From assembly GCA_965221625.1 (NCBI GenBank), contig OZ244903.1:124001-188000 (forward strand): a DNA stretch of 64,000 nt, written 5' to 3'. Source of the stretch: Bin127 sp965221625 (GTDB taxonomy: Bacteria; Chloroflexota; Dehalococcoidia; Lucifugimonadales; Lucifugimonadaceae). Of the stretch, positions 61,315 through 64,000 are shown one piece after another; within the stretch, counting starts at the first letter, position 1, and every line of letters begins with the position of its first letter. The notes below the pieces were generated by a model that was given only the letters and a program-made list of their open reading frames with translations, made no database searches and was not told the DNA's origin. The position numbers were made by a program, and so were the translations under genes.

Positions 61315-62562
61315 GTGACTGAAACGCCAGAAACGCAACCCGTGGATCGTCGACGCAGCGACTTCGTTGAGACGCTGCGGCAACCCGGCTTCAAGCAGCT
61401 CATCGGTTCCGAAGCACTAATCGACATCGGTGTTCTCGCCCGAGTCACCGCGCAATCTTGGGTCGCTTACGACTTGACAGGTTCCAACCTTTGGGTCGGT
61501 CTTGCGTCGGGAGCTGGAGCAATCCCGGTTCTCGTAATGCCGCTGTTCGGTGGTGCTGTCGCCGATCGGTTCGACCGACGCCTGCAAGTGGCAATAGTCC
61601 GCGCGTTCAGCGGAGTGCTGTGTCTCATTCAAGCTGTTCTCATTGGCACTGACACGATGGAACCTTGGCATCTGCTTGTTCTCGCGTTACTCGCTGGCAC
61701 CGCAGTAGCGACCGCAGTGCCAGCGTTTTGGGCATTTCTCAGCGATCTCGTGGAACCCCGTCTCGTGCCTCGCGCCAACGCCATGATCACCTTTGTGCAC
61801 AATACTGGCGAGATGATCGGACCGTTCATAGTCGGTGCCTTAATCGCCGGATTGGGTGCACACTCGCCCTTCATCTTCATCGCCTTCCTCTACTTCGTAG
61901 GTGCCTATCTGATCCTTAAGGTCCCGAAAGGAATGCAGGCGTCCGCAGGTGCTCCGCAACGCGTTCCATATCTCGCCAGCATCAGGCTCGGCGTACGGTA
62001 TGCTGTTCGCACCCAACCGATACCTTGGATCTTCGTGATGGTCGCCGCAACGAACGTCTTCGGGGTCGCGATATTTCCGCTGATGCCGGAATACGCTACG
62101 GTGGTTTTCGGCGGCGGCGGTTTCGCCTACGGTGCAATGAGCGGTGCTTTCGGGGCCGGCATGGCCGTCGGCAGTGCATACATCGCCATCCGCGGCATTT
62201 CCGGGCGCACCGCGCCGTTGATCGTCGGCAGCAGTTTCTTGTGGGACTTCGGCATGCTCATTTTCGCTTTCTCGCGCATCCTGCCATTGACCCTTCTGAC
62301 CATCTTTGCGATGGGCATCGTCGGGATGTTCTGGGTAAACGCCGCCCTCTGCATATTCCAAAGATCGGCACCCGACCACATGCGCGGCCGCATCATGAGT
62401 CTCTACGCCATCATCATGGGTATCTTCCCACTCGGCTGGGCATACGGCGGCGCGCTGGCAGAGTGGATCGGAAACGAACCGGCGATCATCGCTAGCGTAT
62501 TGGGCGGCACGCCGATCGTCCTCGCGGCCTATCTCCTGTCGCCTGCGCTTAGGAAGGCTTGA
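61315..62562 (+). CDS. MFS transporter (MFS_3/EntS-like)
   Basis: Twelve-helix permease of 415 residues. The N-terminal part FKQLIGSEALIDIGVLARVTAQSWVAYDLTGS and the loop GGAVADRFDRRLQVAIVRAF (motif A type) match the MFS_3 branch, often exporters. The C-terminal half contains HMRGRIMSLYAIIMGIFPLGW. GTG start. Located between two enolase-superfamily genes; it may import or export a sugar acid, but this branch gives no firm substrate. Confidence 0.88.
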   Translation: MTETPETQPVDRRRSDFVETLRQPGFKQLIGSEALIDIGVLARVTAQSWVAYDLTGSNLWVGLASGAGAIPVLVMPLFGGAVADRFDRRLQVAIVRAFSGVLCLIQAVLIGTDTMEPWHLLVLALLAGTAVATAVPAFWAFLSDLVEPRLVPRANAMITFVHNTGEMIGPFIVGALIAGLGAHSPFIFIAFLYFVGAYLILKVPKGMQASAGAPQRVPYLASIRLGVRYAVRTQPIPWIFVMVAATNVFGVAIFPLMPEYATVVFGGGGFAYGAMSGAFGAGMAVGSAYIAIRGISGRTAPLIVGSSFLWDFGMLIFAFSRILPLTLLTIFAMGIVGMFWVNAALCIFQRSAPDHMRGRIMSLYAIIMGIFPLGWAYGGALAEWIGNEPAIIASVLGGTPIVLAAYLLSPALRKA

Positions 62563-62643
62563 AACGATCGAAACCTCAACATCACCTTGAACTAAACTTG
62601 CGAAACATCCATTCGATGGTCATTCAATCCCGAAAGGCGAACC

Positions 62644-63786
62644 ATGGAGATCACTCGCGTGACGCCACTGATGCTCGACCGATACCTTCTGGTTGAGATT
62701 GAAACCGATAACGGATTGACGGGCATCGGTGAATCCGGCACGTGGGGATTCCTCGAAGCGTCTCAAGCCGCGATCGAGAAGTTCGGCCGCTATCTAGTCG
62801 GCGAAGATCCGCTGCTCATTGAGCATCACTGGCAATACATGTACCGCTTCTCGCATTTCCGCGGCTCCGCGGTCATGGGGGCACTGAGTGCGATCGACAT
62901 TGCGCTTTGGGACATCATGGGCAAGCATTTCGAAGCTCCCGTCCACCAACTTCTCGGTGGCAAGGTACGAGATCGAGCTCGCGTCTACTACCACGTCTTT
63001 GGCGACACGACCGAAAAACTGATTAGCGGCATCGCCGAAGCCAAGGAGATGGGATTCACCGCGGTCGGGCACCTCACGCCATTTCTCGATGAAGAACGCG
63101 ACGTCCCTTACTTCAAGACCCATGCCGAGAAGATTCGAGACGCCATTGAGACCGTCCGCAAGTATCGTGAAACCGTTGGCGACGCCGTTGATCTCTGCAT
63201 CGAGATTCACCGACGGCTGACGCCGACCGAGGCGGTACAACTCGGCCTCGGCATTGAAGAGTTCCACCCCTTCTTCTACGAAGATCCCGTGACCCCAGAC
63301 AACTTTGACGAGATGGCCTACGTTGCCGACAAGATCAACATCCCGATCGCAACAGGCGAACGCTACACGTCGCTCTGGGAGTTTCAGATGGCATTGTCGC
63401 GGGCCGCGGTTCAATACGTCAGGCCAGACGTCTGTTTGGTGGGCGGCATCTCCGGTGCTCGCAAGATCGCCGCGCTCGCCGAAGCGCATCACGTAGGCGT
63501 TGTTCCACACAACCCGCTTTCGCCGGTGAGCACCGCCGCGTGTCTTCAAATCGCCGCAACCGCGCCTAACTTTGCGCTTCAGGAGTACCCAATCGGTGAA
63601 GAAGTCCCACCTAAGTCAAATATGGTCTCCGGGACGCCGGAGCACGATGGCAACGGCTATCTAGTCATCTCCGACGCGCCCGGCATCGGTATCCAACCCA
63701 ACTCGGCAGCCGTGGAGCTCTGCCCACCCACGCCTCGCGAGGTCGAGACGAGGCTGCACCAAGACGGTTCAGTAATTGACCAATAG
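62644..63786 (+). CDS. Enolase-superfamily sugar-acid dehydratase-like enzyme B (galactonate dehydratase-like)
   Basis: The 380-residue protein is from the mandelate-racemase subgroup. It begins VTPLMLDRYLLVEIETDNGLTGIGE. ALSAIDIALWDIMGKHFEAPVH lies at the domain junction. Metal-site residues are in CIEIHRRLTP (Glu, and a His that serves as base in D-galactonate/mannonate-type enzymes), FYEDPVTPDN and ATGERYTSL; the second catalytic His is in GVVPHNPLSPV. The arrangement resembles D-galactonate dehydratase. The start ATG follows AAAGGCGAACC. Substrate remains to be proven. Confidence 0.87.
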   Translation: MEITRVTPLMLDRYLLVEIETDNGLTGIGESGTWGFLEASQAAIEKFGRYLVGEDPLLIEHHWQYMYRFSHFRGSAVMGALSAIDIALWDIMGKHFEAPVHQLLGGKVRDRARVYYHVFGDTTEKLISGIAEAKEMGFTAVGHLTPFLDEERDVPYFKTHAEKIRDAIETVRKYRETVGDAVDLCIEIHRRLTPTEAVQLGLGIEEFHPFFYEDPVTPDNFDEMAYVADKINIPIATGERYTSLWEFQMALSRAAVQYVRPDVCLVGGISGARKIAALAEAHHVGVVPHNPLSPVSTAACLQIAATAPNFALQEYPIGEEVPPKSNMVSGTPEHDGNGYLVISDAPGIGIQPNSAAVELCPPTPREVETRLHQDGSVIDQ

Positions 63787-63916
63787 CGTCGGTTTTTCGT
63801 CAGATGCAACTCAACCCCGGGTCTCAAACGCTATTCCCGTTTGATATATTTGCATCACGGGAGCCAAATGTTGGAAATCTCCCACCTAGTGAAGTCCCCA
63901 ACGAAAGGATTGCGAC

Positions 63917-64000
63917 ATAGCAAGGAACTACCGCATCAACCACCGAATCCGGGCACCTGAAGTCAGATTAGTCGAACGGTCGCGCGATTCCAGCGATGAT
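63917..64000 (+). CDS. infC: Translation initiation factor IF-3, 5' end only, apparent ATA start
   Basis: Twenty-eight codons are visible before the window ends. ARNYRINHRIRAPEVRLVE matches the conserved IF3 N terminus (R-I-N-x-x-I-R-A-x-E-V-R-L). The frame is closed by TGA at 63890-63892, and between that stop and 63917 there is no ATG, GTG or TTG. ATA at 63917 lies seven nt after AAAGGA (63904-63909), a good ribosome binding site position. Rare start codons are a known feature of infC, which lets IF3 repress its own translation. The gene continues beyond the window. Confidence 0.78.
   Translation, partial: MARNYRINHRIRAPEVRLVERSRDSSDD

Overview
The window looks like a chromosomal segment from an uncultured marine-type Chloroflexota bacterium, probably near the SAR202/Dehalococcoidia lineages. 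This is inference from gene content: very acidic secreted surface proteins ending in a shared GWN-x-(I/V)-S-(F/V)-P type module, a GuaB3-type IMP dehydrogenase relative, two enolase-superfamily sugar-acid enzymes, a class III CoA-transferase and many family 5 peptide-binding lipoproteins. GC is moderate, genes are tightly packed, GTG and TTG starts are frequent, and no transposase, integrase, phage gene or CRISPR array is seen.

Layout. 1-3.2 kb (+): the end of a PimA-like glycosyltransferase, a CDP-alcohol phosphatidyltransferase and a secreted MA-like metalloprotease. 3.2-11.8 kb (-): a peptide-uptake and processing block with two paralogous family 5 binding lipoproteins, DppB- and DppC-type permeases, a D-2-hydroxyacid dehydrogenase and a gamma-glutamyltransferase. 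No ATPase gene is present. 11.9-13.0 kb (-): prfB with a complete programmed +1 frameshift site.

13.1-29.4 kb (-): the dominant feature, four tandem paralogous giant secreted proteins of about 1,200-1,260 residues, likely S-layer or surface-coat proteins. Each has its own GTG or ATG start, and each is followed by its own strong hairpin terminator. Three have good promoters. Paralogs 1 and 2 share a 584-bp base-perfect direct repeat that spans the upstream spacer, promoter, leader, signal peptide and first 61 codons. The two genes then diverge abruptly, which points to recent gene conversion or recombination at the expression and secretion cassette.

29.8-33.2 kb (-): rho, with a good sigma-70 type promoter, and pyrG. 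33.4-36.2 kb (+): gatC, gatA, a lipoprotein and a gamma-class carbonic anhydrase. 36.2-37.9 kb (-): argS. 38.0-41.7 kb (+): a GatC/AtzG-like small subunit with a second amidase, a SpoU-type RNA methyltransferase and an MFS transporter. A tRNA-Pro(GGG) lies on the minus strand at 41.7 kb. 41.9-46.7 kb (+): hisS, prfA, prmC and an oxalyl-CoA-synthetase-like ligase. 46.7-48.3 kb (-): mgtE with a small ORF abutting its start. 48.4-50.9 kb (+): a TIM-barrel isomerase-like protein, an SDR and an archaeal-pantoate-kinase-like GHMP protein. 50.9-51.8 kb (-): an inositol-monophosphatase homologue that has lost two metal ligands.

51.9-56.5 kb (+): a probable periplasmic copper/redox locus with a membrane protein, a cysteine-free cupredoxin-like protein, a 63-residue membrane protein and a CopC-CopD-YtkA-like-cytochrome c fusion. 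56.5-58.9 kb (-): a CaiB/BaiF CoA-transferase and GuaB3. 59.1-63.8 kb (+): a Rossmann/DUF2520 protein, two enolase-superfamily enzymes and an MFS transporter. At the right edge is the beginning of infC, apparently with an ATA start codon.

The core genes (rho, RF1, RF2, PrmC, IF3, GatCA, ArgRS, HisRS, PyrG) form a translation and transcription-termination backbone. Interspersed are blocks for uptake and catabolism of peptides and carboxylic or sugar acids, and a cell-surface array that carries the strongest unexplained signal.
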